This document shows, piece by piece, positions 18,284-27,749 of a stretch of DNA of 64,000 nucleotides; within the stretch, counting starts at the first letter, position 1; the number at the start of each line of letters is the position of its first letter. The DNA comes from Sphingobium sufflavum (GTDB taxonomy: Bacteria; Pseudomonadota; Alphaproteobacteria; Sphingomonadales; Sphingomonadaceae), in assembly GCF_021403115.1 (NCBI RefSeq), contig NZ_JAJSSH010000009.1:62001-126000 (forward strand). The letters are read 5' to 3'. The translations under genes were made by a program, and so were the position numbers. The notes under the pieces were generated by a model. The model searched no databases. It had not been told where the DNA came from and saw nothing but the letters and a program-made list of their open reading frames with translations.

Positions 18284-19294
18284 TCAGGCCCCTGCCCCGA
18301 CGCCCTCGGTGGCAACCGCAAACGCCTCCGCTGCGATGGCGGTGCTGCGCTTGCGGGCCTGATGGTCAAAAATCTGGCTTGTCACGATGATTTCATCCGC
18401 CTGCGTGCGGGCGATGAAGGCGCTCAGGTCTGCCGCGACCCTGTCCGGCGTACCGACCGACGTCACCGCCAGAACATCGTCCAGCATCGCCCGAACCGGC
18501 GGCGCCAGCGTATCGGCATAGTTGCGGACCGGCGGCTTAAGCTTGCCCGGCTGCCCGGTGCGCAGGGCGACAAACGCCTGCTGCATGGAGGTCGCCAGAT
18601 ATTCCGCCTCCGCCTGATCGTCGGCGGCAAAAATATTATAGCCGACCATCACGCGCGGCTCCGCCAGAAATTCAGAGGGGCGGAAATGCTCGCGATAGAT
18701 AGCGATCGCCTGATCCATCTGGCCCGGCGCGAAATGGGACGCGAAACCATAGGGCAGGCCCAGCGCGGCGGCCAGTTGCGCGCCGAACGTGCTCGACCCC
18801 AATATCCACATCTCGACATTCGCGCCCGCACCAGGCGTGGCTATGAAGCCAAAGTCGGGATCGCCCGCGAAATAGGCCTGCAATTCCATCACGTCGCGTG
18901 GAAAGGCGTTGGGATCACTGTGCAGCGTCCGCCGCATCGCCTTGGCGACGCGCTGGTCGGAGCCGGGCGCGCGGCCCAGCCCTAGGTCTATCCGGCCCGG
19001 AAACAGCGCATCCAGCGTCCCGAACTGTTCGGCGATCTGGAGCGGGGCGTGATTGGGGAGCATGATACCGCCCGACCCGATACGGATGCGGCTGGTGGCG
19101 TGGCCGACATGGGCCAGCACGACAGACGTCGCTGCCCCGCCGATGCCCGGCATGCCATGATGCTCCGCCACCCAATAGCGGTGGTAGCCCAGCGCATCGC
19201 AGTGTGCAGCGATATCCGCCGCTCCTGCGAGCGCTGAGCGTAACGAACTGCCTTCCGCGACGGGAACCAGATCGAGGAAAGACAGTCTCGTCAT
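18284..19294 (-). CDS. LLM-class flavin-dependent oxidoreductase (luciferase-like monooxygenase)
   Basis: A 336-residue TIM-barrel flavin enzyme of the bacterial-luciferase family. Landmarks are [10 protein letters not shown] at the N-terminus, [14 protein letters not shown] near residue 41, [19 protein letters not shown] near 73, [10 protein letters not shown], and [14 protein letters not shown]. It resembles the YhbW/MsnO8-type subgroup. Substrate cannot be inferred. It is convergent with the EF-hand gene (13 bases between stops). Confidence 0.88.
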   Translation of the reverse strand: MTRLSFLDLVPVAEGSSLRSALAGAADIAAHCDALGYHRYWVAEHHGMPGIGGAATSVVLAHVGHATSRIRIGSGGIMLPNHAPLQIAEQFGTLDALFPGRIDLGLGRAPGSDQRVAKAMRRTLHSDPNAFPRDVMELQAYFAGDPDFGFIATPGAGANVEMWILGSSTFGAQLAAALGLPYGFASHFAPGQMDQAIAIYREHFRPSEFLAEPRVMVGYNIFAADDQAEAEYLATSMQQAFVALRTGQPGKLKPPVRNYADTLAPPVRAMLDDVLAVTSVGTPDRVAADLSAFIARTQADEIIVTSQIFDHQARKRSTAIAAEAFAVATEGVGAGA

Positions 19295-19353
19295 GCAACG
19301 GATATGGGAGCGCGGCGCGCGCTTACAAGAACCCTATCGAGCGGACGGGCGGA

Positions 19354-19875
19354 TCAGCCCTTGGCGCCGCGCACCGTCCGCTCTTCAAGGCTCATCGTGC
19401 CACAGCTGGTGAGGCGGGCGGACTGATAGGCTTCCAGCGACGACAGGCTGAAATCATGGGCGGTCACGTCGAGCAGCGCGGCCCGGTCACGGGCGCGCAT
19501 TTCCGCCTTGGCGGTCAGAACCTCGGCCTGACTATAGGTGCCGCCCTCGTTGAGAACGATGGAGGCGACGGCGCGCGGGCTCATCTCGGCCAGGTCGATC
19601 TTGCCCTTGCCCTTCTGCTTATAGTGCGCGTCCAGCGCCGCGCGAGTGTCGGCCGACAGTTCGGTCGCGGTCTTTTTCGCATCCGCCTTCGTCGCTGCCG
19701 CGATGGTGGCGTTGACCGAGATGCTGACGCCCGATGCCGAGGTGGCGGAGGAATTGCTGCTCGCCAGATTGGCGGTGGTGGCGGTCAGTTGCTGAAGCGC
19801 GGTGGTGTAGGCCGATCCCAGCGAACCGGTCGAATTGCTGCTGCTGTCATAATTGAGGTAGGAAATCAGCGACAT
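19354..19875 (-). CDS. Ser/Thr/Ala-rich protein of unknown function
   Basis: A 173-residue protein with no family I recognise. The first 60 residues are rich in Ser, Thr, Asn and Ala (MSLISYLNYDSSSNSTGS), then a charged alpha-helical region (ADAKKTATELSADTRAALDA), and a tail with a single Cys. No signal peptide or membrane segment is visible. The N-terminus is reminiscent of structural or flagellar-associated proteins, but nothing flagellar is near. Codon use matches the neighbours, and the gene is bounded by normal gaps. Confidence 0.65.
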   Translation of the reverse strand: MSLISYLNYDSSSNSTGSLGSAYTTALQQLTATTANLASSNSSATSASGVSISVNATIAAATKADAKKTATELSADTRAALDAHYKQKGKGKIDLAEMSPRAVASIVLNEGGTYSQAEVLTAKAEMRARDRAALLDVTAHDFSLSSLEAYQSARLTSCGTMSLEERTVRGAKG

Positions 19876-19966
19876 GGCTGCATCCGATCAAAAAGAGAAG
19901 ATGCATCATCCGATAAAGGCTTATGGTTAACAGTATCTCAACAGGCCGGGCCGCCGCCCGCTCCGG

Positions 19967-20317
19967 TCAAAAGGATGCGCCGTCCACCTGCTGCACGGTC
20001 AGGCCGTCGATGTCGCAGGCAGGGACAGCGCGCAGATTGATCGCCCGCATCGCCGCGCCGTCCGCCCCCTGCCCCTCCGCAAAGGGCTGAACGCCGCAGG
20101 TTGGACAGAAGCGATGGGCCAGCTTGTGCGTGTTGAAGCGATAGGTGCCCAACGCTGCCGCGCCCTGCGTCAGGGTAAATTGCCCGGCGGGTACGAAGGC
20201 GAGGAGGAAGCCCTTGGCCCGGCAATGCGAGCAATTGCAGCCGATTGCCTGCTCCGGCATGTCGGCATCCACCCGAAACGCCACCGCCCCGCAATGACAA
20301 CCGCCTTCAAACGCCAT
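19967..20317 (-). CDS. GFA-family protein (glutathione-dependent formaldehyde-activating enzyme-like)
   Basis: A 116-residue zinc protein of the GFA/CENP-V family. Metal ligands are GGCHCGAVAF (10-19), CNCSHCRAKG and FCPTCGVQPF. Despite the family name most members have no proven activity on formaldehyde. The start MAFEGGCHCG at 20317 is preferred to a basic upstream extension. It lies in a series of short leftward genes with no evident pathway link. Confidence 0.85.
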   Translation of the reverse strand: MAFEGGCHCGAVAFRVDADMPEQAIGCNCSHCRAKGFLLAFVPAGQFTLTQGAAALGTYRFNTHKLAHRFCPTCGVQPFAEGQGADGAAMRAINLRAVPACDIDGLTVQQVDGASF

Positions 20318-20398
20318 GATCCTGCTCCTGTGCCGATGAGCGCGCACTATGGCGGGATGGGTTGCGCGGGTCCAGAGCGACGGATCGGCAGGAGCAAC

Positions 20399-20725
20399 CT
20401 ATCCGCGCGTAAAGGTCCATCCCGCCCAGAGCCAGCCGACGATCATCAGCGTGCCCCCGATCGGCGTGACCGCGCCAAGGATGCGCGGGCCGCCAAAGGC
20501 CATGGCGTAGAGCGTGCCCGCAAAGATCGCCGCGCCGACCAGCATGAGCCATGCAGGACCGCGCATCTGGCCACCCAGCGCGATGATCGCGACCGCATGA
20601 ACCATCTGGTACAGCCCTCCAGTCTTGAGATATTCGGCGGCCTTCGCCTCTGCACCATGCGCGCCAAAGGCCCCCGCGGCGATGGCGATGGCGGCGGACA
20701 GGGCGGCCAGTGCGAACAGCATCAT
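20399..20725 (-). CDS. DUF423 family membrane protein
   Basis: A 108-residue inner-membrane protein with four hydrophobic segments. The family hallmarks are GAFGAHGAEA near residue 20, YLKTGGLYQMVHAVAIIALG and the C-terminal TPIGGTLMIVGWLWAG. The family (E. coli YgdD) is conserved but uncharacterised. Confidence 0.88.
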   Translation of the reverse strand: MMLFALAALSAAIAIAAGAFGAHGAEAKAAEYLKTGGLYQMVHAVAIIALGGQMRGPAWLMLVGAAIFAGTLYAMAFGGPRILGAVTPIGGTLMIVGWLWAGWTFTRG

Positions 20726-20787
20726 ATCATCCTTCTCTGCACGGGCGGGGGTCAGCCCGGAAATTATCGCATTATCGCGCCTGCAAC

Positions 20788-22590
20788 TCAGGCATTGTCG
20801 CCGACCGGCTCGTCCACGGTCGCGGGGACCGGACGCACCGAGGTGGAGCGCGCCCCGAAATTCATGCCCTTGGCCGCCATCAGGCTCCCCTCCGCAATCT
20901 GGCGGTCGAGGCGGGCCTTGTCATTGGCGCGATAGCGGGTTTCGGTGTCGCGTATATCCTCCTCCGCCACGCCCAGCGTCGCCAGCACGTCCAGCCCCAT
21001 GAGGATGGCGGATTCAAACACTTCGCGGGTCACGCCGAACACTTCGGCGCCCTCCAGCGCGATCAGTTGCCGCCGGTCGAACGCGCGCACGAAGACCGCC
21101 GCCTGCGGAAAAGCTTCGAGGATCGGCTGCACCGTGGCCGCGTCGAAACTGGGGTCGTCCATGCAGAAGGCGATGACGTTCGCCTGATCCGCATCCGCAC
21201 GGCGCAGCAGGTCGAGACGAGTCCCGTCGCCATAATAGACCTTCGTATCGAACTTGCGCGAAATCTCGATCTGTGCGGGCTTCATGTCGATCAGAGTCAC
21301 ACCGCAACCCGTCCCCTGCAACAATTGCGCGACCGTCTGGCCGAACCGGCCATAGCCGACGACGATGGCGCGCGAGGGCGGCGCATCGTCCGGACCGGCC
21401 AGCGCCGCGACATCGGCCGTCCGCGCGAACTCCAGCCGGCGGGCGAAGATCATCAGGAACGGCGTCGTCACCATCGACAGGGTGACGATGGCGCTGAACA
21501 TCGTGGCCGCCTCCGGTGCGATGAGCAAGCCCGCGCTGGCCTGGCTGAACAGGACGAAGCCGAACTCGCCGCCCTGGCTGAGGAGCATACCAAGGCCCAG
21601 CGACTGCGGCCAGGACACGCCGAACAGGCGGCAGACAAGCGCGATGATGCCCGCCTTCACCGCCACCAGCACCAGCGCCATGGAGAGAATGAACAGCGGG
21701 TGGGCAAGGATGACGCCAATATCGAGCACCATGCCGACCGCCACGAAGAACAGGCCGAGCAGGATGGTGCGGAACGGCTCCACATCCGATTCTATTTCGT
21801 GCCGATAGGGCGAATCGGCGAGCATCACACCCGCGATAAAGGCGCCCAGCGCCGTCGACAGGTGCAGCGCGTGCATCAGCGCGGCGGCGGCCAGCACGGT
21901 GAACAGGCCGACCGCGACGAACAATTCCCGCTCCCCAAAACGCCCGACCAGCCGTAGCAGCGGACGCAGGACGAAACGGCCCGCCAGCACGAGGCCGGCA
22001 ATCGCGCCCAGAGTTTGCAGCACCGCCATCCATCCGGGCGGGCCGGATGCCGCGGCGGGATCGCGCGACAGGCTGGCGATGATGGTGATGAGCGGGACGA
22101 TGGCGAGGTCTTGCAACAGCAGGATGGAGAAGGCCCGCTCGCCGAACGGGGAGTTGATGCGACCGCTGGACTTGAGCATCGGCAGCACCTGCGCGGTGGA
22201 CGACAGCGCAAGGGGCAGGCCGAGCGCGAGCGCCGCGCCCCAGGTGAAGCCGGTCAGCAGGATCACCGCCGACAGCGCAAGGCCGCACAGCACCACCTGC
22301 GCGACGCCCAAACCGAAGATATCGCGCTTCAACCGCCACAGGCGCGACGGGTGAAGCTCCAGCCCGACGAGGAAGAGGAGGAGGACGATGCCGATCTCCG
22401 CGATCGCCATCTTGCCCGCACCGCCACCGACAAGGCCGAAACCGAACGGCCCGACCGCCGCACCCGCGACCAGATAGCCCAGCACCGCACCCAGACCGAG
22501 GCGACGGAAGGGAATGACGCAGGCGAGCGCGGCAGCCAACAATATGACGCCATCGCTCAGCAGGATTTCGATGCCGCTTGTTTCATCCAT
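20788..22590 (-). CDS. Monovalent cation:proton antiporter, CPA2 family (KefB/KefC-like)
   Basis: A 600-residue membrane antiporter. The first 390 residues hold about a dozen helices with CPA2 features (GLELHPSRLW, LSSTAQVLPML, LSQGGEFGFVLF). From about 410 a TrkA-N/RCK nucleotide-binding domain begins with VVGYGRFGQTVAQLL. Kef-type systems exchange K+ for H+ and are often gated by glutathione adducts or NAD(H); gating here is inference. The ATG at 22590 overlaps the upstream IscU-like gene by 8 bases, so they are co-translated. No KefF/KefG ancillary gene is adjacent. Confidence 0.9.
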   Translation of the reverse strand: MDETSGIEILLSDGVILLAAALACVIPFRRLGLGAVLGYLVAGAAVGPFGFGLVGGGAGKMAIAEIGIVLLLFLVGLELHPSRLWRLKRDIFGLGVAQVVLCGLALSAVILLTGFTWGAALALGLPLALSSTAQVLPMLKSSGRINSPFGERAFSILLLQDLAIVPLITIIASLSRDPAAASGPPGWMAVLQTLGAIAGLVLAGRFVLRPLLRLVGRFGERELFVAVGLFTVLAAAALMHALHLSTALGAFIAGVMLADSPYRHEIESDVEPFRTILLGLFFVAVGMVLDIGVILAHPLFILSMALVLVAVKAGIIALVCRLFGVSWPQSLGLGMLLSQGGEFGFVLFSQASAGLLIAPEAATMFSAIVTLSMVTTPFLMIFARRLEFARTADVAALAGPDDAPPSRAIVVGYGRFGQTVAQLLQGTGCGVTLIDMKPAQIEISRKFDTKVYYGDGTRLDLLRRADADQANVIAFCMDDPSFDAATVQPILEAFPQAAVFVRAFDRRQLIALEGAEVFGVTREVFESAILMGLDVLATLGVAEEDIRDTETRYRANDKARLDRQIAEGSLMAAKGMNFGARSTSVRPVPATVDEPVGDNA

Positions 22591-23038
22591 GGGCGCGATC
22601 CTGATCCTGCGAGTCTGTGGCGGCAGCCTCCAGCGCGGCGAGGGCCGCGTCGAAGGCAAGGAGAATGGAGGCATGGCGTGCGGGATAGGAACGCGCGGCC
22701 GCCAGCGTGTCGATATTCGGCCAGTCGGGCAGGCGGTCATCCTCCCCGCGCAGATAGGCGGCAAGGCCCGCCTGCGCCGTACGGATGGCGGCGACGTCTC
22801 GGCCCGGCGCGGCGGACGCCAGAATCGCGGCGGACGCCTGCCCCAGCGCACAGGCGCTGACCGTGACGCCGATCGCGGCGATGGAACCGCTAGCATCGCG
22901 TGTCACATCGACCCCCACCCGGCTGCCGCAAGTCGGCGAGCGCCGCTCCGCGCTGCCATCCGGCGCTGCCAGAGGCGGCCATTGGGCGGTGGAGGCCGCG
23001 AGGCGCAATATGTCGATGGTATAGAGGGCTTCGGCCAT
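22583..23038 (-). CDS. Iron-sulfur cluster scaffold-like protein (IscU/NifU N-terminal family), degenerate site
   Basis: A 151-residue protein with the IscU/NifU_N fold signature: SPTCGSRVGVDV (Cys37) and VSACALGQASAAILA (Cys63). The third ligand position, normally HCSIL, reads RHASIL, so Ala123 replaces Cys, and the Asp after the first Cys is Ser. It therefore probably cannot hold a cluster the way IscU does. No isc or suf genes surround it; it overlaps the Kef-type antiporter by 8 bases. Confidence 0.8.
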   Translation of the reverse strand: MAEALYTIDILRLAASTAQWPPLAAPDGSAERRSPTCGSRVGVDVTRDASGSIAAIGVTVSACALGQASAAILASAAPGRDVAAIRTAQAGLAAYLRGEDDRLPDWPNIDTLAAARSYPARHASILLAFDAALAALEAAATDSQDQDRAHG

Positions 23039-23209
23039 GCCCGCCTTCCTCTAGCCGGGTAGCGCCAGAAACGAAAGGCGGGGATGACATGCGCCGTGCA
23101 TGATGGGCAAAACGGCCTTCCGGGGTGTCACCGGGCGTTTCATTCCGAATCAACAATCTGGCGGGCTCGGCGGCGGGTCCGCCGCATCCGGTACGCCCCT
23201 CGACACAGG

Positions 23210-23773
23210 CTATTCGCCGCCACCTTCATTTGCGGCGTCCCCGGCATCCTCCACGCTGACCGGTCCCATCAGGCCGCCATGCACGCGCCGTTCCGCCAGC
23301 CATTCGCTCATCGCGCGGCCGCTGGCGTTGAGCAGCGGATAGGTGCGGCTGTGGCGCATCCAGTCCGGGCGGGCGGTATCCTCACCGAAAAATGTATCAT
23401 AGACCATCGCGAAACCGACAAAGGCGACGGTGGCGATCAACAGGCCCTTGAGCGCGCCGAATCCGAACCCCAGCACCCGGTCCACCGGGCCAAGCAGCGA
23501 GGTCTTGATCGCCCCGCCGATCCTTTGCGCGGCGAAACGCCCCACGAACCAGGTGATGCCGAAGACAAGGATGAGGCCGAGCAGCGCCGCGCCTCCTTCC
23601 GTGCCGACAAAGCCGGTCAGCATCTCCGCCACGGGCGCGTGGAACAGGCGGACGGCGGTCATGGCGACGGCCAGGCCGACCATCGACAGCACCTCGCACA
23701 CCAGCCCGCGCCGAAAGCCGAGGATGCCATTGCCGCCCATCAGCAGCAGCACGATGATGTCCATTGCGGTCAT
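23210..23773 (-). CDS. cvpA: CvpA family membrane protein
   Basis: A 187-residue inner-membrane protein with four hydrophobic segments (about 5-22, 28-46, 62-84, 100-122) and a hydrophilic C-terminus, the CvpA (colicin V production) layout. Motifs include GFRRGLVCEVLSMVGL and GPVDRVLGFGFGALKGLL. The family is linked to envelope homeostasis; its exact job is unclear. It begins 11 bases after the radA stop, so radA-cvpA is one transcription unit. Confidence 0.9.
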   Translation of the reverse strand: MTAMDIIVLLLMGGNGILGFRRGLVCEVLSMVGLAVAMTAVRLFHAPVAEMLTGFVGTEGGAALLGLILVFGITWFVGRFAAQRIGGAIKTSLLGPVDRVLGFGFGALKGLLIATVAFVGFAMVYDTFFGEDTARPDWMRHSRTYPLLNASGRAMSEWLAERRVHGGLMGPVSVEDAGDAANEGGGE

Positions 23774-23784
23774 GGAAAGGCTGG

Positions 23785-25152
23785 CTATCCGCGCCCGAGC
23801 ATCTGGTCAACCAGCGCGGCTAGCGAACCATAGCCGTTGAGCGTCAGGCCGGGCGGTGGATCGCCGACCGATGCGGGCACCCAGGCGCGCGAAAAGCCCA
23901 GCTTGCTGGCCTCGCGCAGTCGCAGCGCGCCATGGGCGACCGGACGGATTTCGCCCGACAGCGCAATCTCCCCCAATATCACCGCGTCGGCGGGCACCGA
24001 CCGCTCCGTCAGGGCGGAGATCAGCGCACCCGCCACCGCCAGATCCGCCGCCGGGTCTTGCAGCCGGTATCCGCCCGCGACGTTCAGATAGACTTCGCAG
24101 GAAGAGAAGCTGAGGCCGCAGCGCGCCTCCAGCACCGCCAATATCATCGCCAATCGCCCGCTGTCCCAGCCGACCACCGACCGGCGCGGGGTCGCGCCGC
24201 TGGCGATGCGCACGGTCAGCGCCTGTATCTCCACCAGCACGGGGCGCGTCCCCTCCATAGCCGGGAAGACGGTCGCGCCCGTCACCATCTCGTTGCGGTC
24301 GGTCAAGAACAGGGCGGACGGGTTCGCAACCTCGGACAGGCCCAGTTCGCCCATCGCGAAGACGCCGATCTCGTCCGTTCCGCCAAAGCGATTCTTGACC
24401 GCGCGCAGGATGCGATACTGGTGGCTGCGCTCCCCCTCGAACGCCAGAACGGTATCGACCATATGCTCCAGCACGCGCGGCCCCGCGAGGCTGCCGTCCT
24501 TGGTGACATGGCCCACCAGGATGAGCGCGCTCCCCTGCCCCTTGGCAAAGCGGATCAGTTCATGGGCGCTCTCGCGCACCTGGCTAACCGTGCCGGGCGC
24601 GGAATCGATGACGTCGCTGTGCATCGTCTGGATGGAGTCGATGATGACCAGCGCGGGCATGGTCCCGGTCGTCAGGGTGGTCAGGATGTCGCGGACCGAC
24701 GTTGCGCTGGCCAGCAGCACCGGCGCATCGCCAAGGCCGAGGCGACGGGCGCGCAGCCGCACCTGATCCGCCGCTTCCTCGCCGCTGACATAGACGACCG
24801 GCCGCCCGGACCGCGCGACATTGGCCGCCGCCTGCAACAGCAGGGTGGACTTGCCGATGCCGGGGTCGCCGCCGATCAGCGTCGCCGAGCCGCTGACCAG
24901 CCCGCCGCCCAGCGCGCGGTCGAACTCCGCAATGCCGGTGGGCAACCGTTCGGGCAGCGCGATATCGCTGTCCAGCCCGACCAGACTGATCGCCCGGCCG
25001 CCCGTGGCCAGGTCATGCCGGGCGGAGAAGACGGTGACGGGCGCCTCCTCGATCAGGCTGTTCCACTCGCCGCAATCCTCGCATTGCCCCTGCCAGCGCG
25101 CCGCGACGGAGCCGCATTGCTGGCACACATATTTGCGTTTCGCCTTTGCCAT
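23785..25152 (-). CDS. radA: DNA repair protein RadA
   Basis: RadA is a RecA-like ATPase that promotes branch migration in recombinational repair. The 455-residue protein has a four-Cys zinc finger (CQQC at 10-13, CEDC at 24-27), Walker A GGDPGIGKST, the RadA-specific KNRFG motif and a Lon-protease-like C-terminal domain. The start MAKAKRKYVC at 25152 is favoured over a 4-residue longer form. It diverges from the cobalamin riboswitch transcript. Confidence 0.95.
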   Translation of the reverse strand: MAKAKRKYVCQQCGSVAARWQGQCEDCGEWNSLIEEAPVTVFSARHDLATGGRAISLVGLDSDIALPERLPTGIAEFDRALGGGLVSGSATLIGGDPGIGKSTLLLQAAANVARSGRPVVYVSGEEAADQVRLRARRLGLGDAPVLLASATSVRDILTTLTTGTMPALVIIDSIQTMHSDVIDSAPGTVSQVRESAHELIRFAKGQGSALILVGHVTKDGSLAGPRVLEHMVDTVLAFEGERSHQYRILRAVKNRFGGTDEIGVFAMGELGLSEVANPSALFLTDRNEMVTGATVFPAMEGTRPVLVEIQALTVRIASGATPRRSVVGWDSGRLAMILAVLEARCGLSFSSCEVYLNVAGGYRLQDPAADLAVAGALISALTERSVPADAVILGEIALSGEIRPVAHGALRLREASKLGFSRAWVPASVGDPPPGLTLNGYGSLAALVDQMLGRG

Positions 25153-25330
25153 GACAGGCTCCATATCAGAACGGATAGGGAACGCCAGAGGCTAGATAAC
25201 CAGTCCGCCTGTTGCCGGAAAGTCGCGGCGGTGGCACGCGCCGACACAGCGCCCGGCAAACTTCGCTTTGCGCGCCCGACAAAGGCCATTATGGGCGACG
25301 ACGGACCCGCGCTGCGGCACGGGTTCGAAA

Positions 25331-25547
25331 AGATCGCGCCGGTGCCCCGCAAGGGGCTTAAAACGGGAAGGCGGTGCGGATGCGCCCAGCATCCAATTCC
25401 GCGGCTGTCCCTGCAACTGTAAGCGGTGAGCGCGATGCACAGGCCCCTCCCCTCCCATGGAGAGAGGCAGCCACTGGACCCACGCCGCGAGGCACGGTCT
25501 GGGAAGGCGTGCATCAAGCGATGACCCGCGAGCCAGGAGACCTGCCG
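25331..25547 (+). ncRNA. Cobalamin (AdoCbl) riboswitch
   Basis: The aptamer is recognised from conserved blocks in order: GGTGCC (25341) and CTTAAAACGGGAA (about 25357-25369), the CTGTCCCTGCAACTGTAAGC core (25405-25424), GCCACTGG (25470-25477), GGGAAGGCGTGC (25501-25512), and the B12 box AGCCAGGAGACCTGCC (25531-25546). It lies in a leader of over 220 bases before btuB. Binding of cobalamin is expected to repress btuB and probably the genes downstream. Boundaries are approximate. The rest of 25153-25770 holds promoters and expression platform, with no gene seen. Confidence 0.93.
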
Positions 25548-25770
25548 GCGCAGGGTCGCTCTTGCCTTGGTCCAGGGGATGGCCGCGGCACGGTAGATTC
25601 CGTCTGAGCGACGAACGTCACGCGGCAGGGGCCGCATTGCCGTGAGCGCGGCGGGTGCGATGCGCCCATCCGACGCGCGCCCGGCGACCGTTCGGCGGAC
25701 TCGACGCGAAAGCGAGCACCGGACGACAGCCCCCGTCGCGATCGCTCAGGCGCGCAAAGGGGATTACAAG

Positions 25771-27687
25771 ATGACCAACCAAATGATAGTTTTCGCAACC
25801 CTGCTGGGGACGACCATGGCCACGCCTGTGCTGGCGGCAGGGGCAGCGGGAGAGGCGGGGCTGGACAGCGCCGCCGCCACCGACATCGTCGTCACCGCCA
25901 GCCGCATCCCACTGGAACCGCGGCAGGTCGGCAGCGCGCTGACAATCGTTACGGGTAAGGAATTAAAGCGGGCACAAACCCTGTTCATCAAGGATGCGTT
26001 GCAGGATCTGGCCGGCGTCCAGATCACCAGCGACCGGCCCGGCGACCAGGTGAATGTCAGCATCCGCGGGTCCGACAACAACCAGGTGCTGTGGATGATC
26101 GACGGCGTCCGCATGGGCGACCCCAGCCTGATCAGCACCGAATTCCAGTCCGACAACATGATTACCGCCGACATCGGCCGGGTCGAGGTGCTGCGCGGCA
26201 ACCAGAGTTCGCTTTATGGTTCGGACGCGATCGGCGGCGTCATCAACATCGTCACCCAACGCGCGACCGAGGACGGCATCCGCCTGAGCGCGGAAGCGGA
26301 GGGCGGCTCCTATGGCACGGTCAGTGGCGGCGCGTCGATCCTGGGCAAGAGCGGCCCGCTGGACTTTCGCCTGACCGCCACCGGATACTCCCATGACGGC
26401 CCGTCCGCCGCCGACCCGCTGACCGCCCCCGCAGGCGCGGCGACCGAGCAGGACCGCTACTGGCGCTATGGCCTGAGCGGCCGGGTCGGGCTGGCGCTGA
26501 CCGATACGCTGAGCGTACAGGCGCTGGGATTCTGGCAGAAGGCCCGCACCGATTTCGACAATGACAGCGATTTCGACAATATCCCCGACGACACCAACGA
26601 CGTGGCGCGCAAGCGGGAATATGCGGTCGCGGTGAAGGCCGACTATCTGAGCCTCGACAAGCGGCTGCGCGCCGACGCCACGATCAGCCGCTTTGCCACC
26701 AACCGCCTCTATTTCGGGCCGTTCAACGATCCGTCGGTCGGCGATGTGTTCAAGGGCACGAAGGACGCCGCCAATGTCAATGTCGGCTATGACGGCGGCA
26801 TCTGGAGCGTCGCGCTGGGCGGCAGCCTGGAACGGGAGAAGACCGACCAGACCACTTTCTTTTCCGGTACCTTCGCCCAGCGGATCGACACCAAGGCGAT
26901 CTATGGCGAGGTGGCGCTGCACCCGGTCGAGAACCTGACCCTGACCGGCGCGGCGCGGGTGGACGACAACAGCCGCTTTGGCACGTTCGACACCTATCGC
27001 GGTACCATCGCCTATGTCGTGCCCGGCATCGGGGGGGCGGACAGCGTGAAGTTCCGCGCCAGCTATGGCAGCGGAGCCAAGGCGCCGGGCCTGTACCAGT
27101 TGTTCGACCCCAGCTTCGGCAACCCCAACCTCAAGGCGCAGACCAGCGAGGGCGGCGATGCGGGCGTGGACATCCTCTTCGACCGTTTCACCGCGCAGAT
27201 CAGCTATTTCTTCAACCGGACGAAGAACAAGATCGGCTTTGAGGATCTGGGCGGCTTCAACTTCAAATATGCCCAGTTCGACCGGGCGCGGGAGCAGGGC
27301 GTGGAAGTCGCCTTTACCCTGAAGCCGGTGGACGGGGTGGAGGTGAACCAGAGCTTCACCTATCTGGACGCGAAGAAAAGCGACAATGGCGGCCTGTTCG
27401 TGGACATCGGTCGTCCCCGCCATTCGGGCAGCACCGCCGTCACCTGGACGCCGGTCGAACCGCTGACCCTGACCGCCCGCGCGCGCTATCGCAGCCGTAA
27501 CGCGAACAGCTTTGGCGGCGTCACCGCACCCTATGCCGTGGTGGACCTGCTGGCGGCTTACAGGGTAAATGACCGGATCGAGCTGTATGGCCGCATCGTC
27601 AATCTGCTGGACAAGCCCTATCAGATGACGTTCGGCACCAATGCGCTGGACCGTGCGGCCTATGGCGGCGTGCGGGTCCGTTACTGA
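25771..27687 (+). CDS. btuB: TonB-dependent vitamin B12 receptor BtuB
   Basis: Outer-membrane receptor for cobalamin, energised by TonB. The 638-residue protein has a signal peptide (ends VLAAG), a TonB-box-like DIVVTASR at about 36-43, a plug domain (to about 165) with QVNVSIRGSDNNQVLWMIDG and VEVLRGNQSSLYGSDAIGG, and a 22-stranded-type barrel ending GGVRVRY with an aromatic last residue. AAAGGGG lies 8 bases before the ATG at 25771. The upstream riboswitch settles the ligand as corrinoid. Confidence 0.95.
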   Translation: MTNQMIVFATLLGTTMATPVLAAGAAGEAGLDSAAATDIVVTASRIPLEPRQVGSALTIVTGKELKRAQTLFIKDALQDLAGVQITSDRPGDQVNVSIRGSDNNQVLWMIDGVRMGDPSLISTEFQSDNMITADIGRVEVLRGNQSSLYGSDAIGGVINIVTQRATEDGIRLSAEAEGGSYGTVSGGASILGKSGPLDFRLTATGYSHDGPSAADPLTAPAGAATEQDRYWRYGLSGRVGLALTDTLSVQALGFWQKARTDFDNDSDFDNIPDDTNDVARKREYAVAVKADYLSLDKRLRADATISRFATNRLYFGPFNDPSVGDVFKGTKDAANVNVGYDGGIWSVALGGSLEREKTDQTTFFSGTFAQRIDTKAIYGEVALHPVENLTLTGAARVDDNSRFGTFDTYRGTIAYVVPGIGGADSVKFRASYGSGAKAPGLYQLFDPSFGNPNLKAQTSEGGDAGVDILFDRFTAQISYFFNRTKNKIGFEDLGGFNFKYAQFDRAREQGVEVAFTLKPVDGVEVNQSFTYLDAKKSDNGGLFVDIGRPRHSGSTAVTWTPVEPLTLTARARYRSRNANSFGGVTAPYAVVDLLAAYRVNDRIELYGRIVNLLDKPYQMTFGTNALDRAAYGGVRVRY

Positions 27688-27697
27688 TTGATGCGCG

Positions 27698-27720
27698 AGG
27701 GGCGCCACCGCGGCGCCCCT
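27698..27720 (+). terminator. Intercistronic hairpin between btuB and cobO (possible partial terminator)
   Basis: A perfect 9-bp stem (27698-27706 with 27712-27720) and a 5-base loop stand 10 bases after the btuB stop, followed by only two T residues. It is more likely an attenuator or mRNA-stabilising hairpin than a full terminator, leaving cobO partly coupled to the riboswitch transcript. Confidence 0.5.
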
Positions 27721-27749
27721 TTGCCCCTGTTTGCCCCGAAAGGATGACT

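Noticed and set aside
25642..25770. Upstream extension of btuB in frame
   Set aside because: It would put the signal peptide inside the protein and overlap the riboswitch expression platform; the ATG at 25771 has a good ribosome-binding site.
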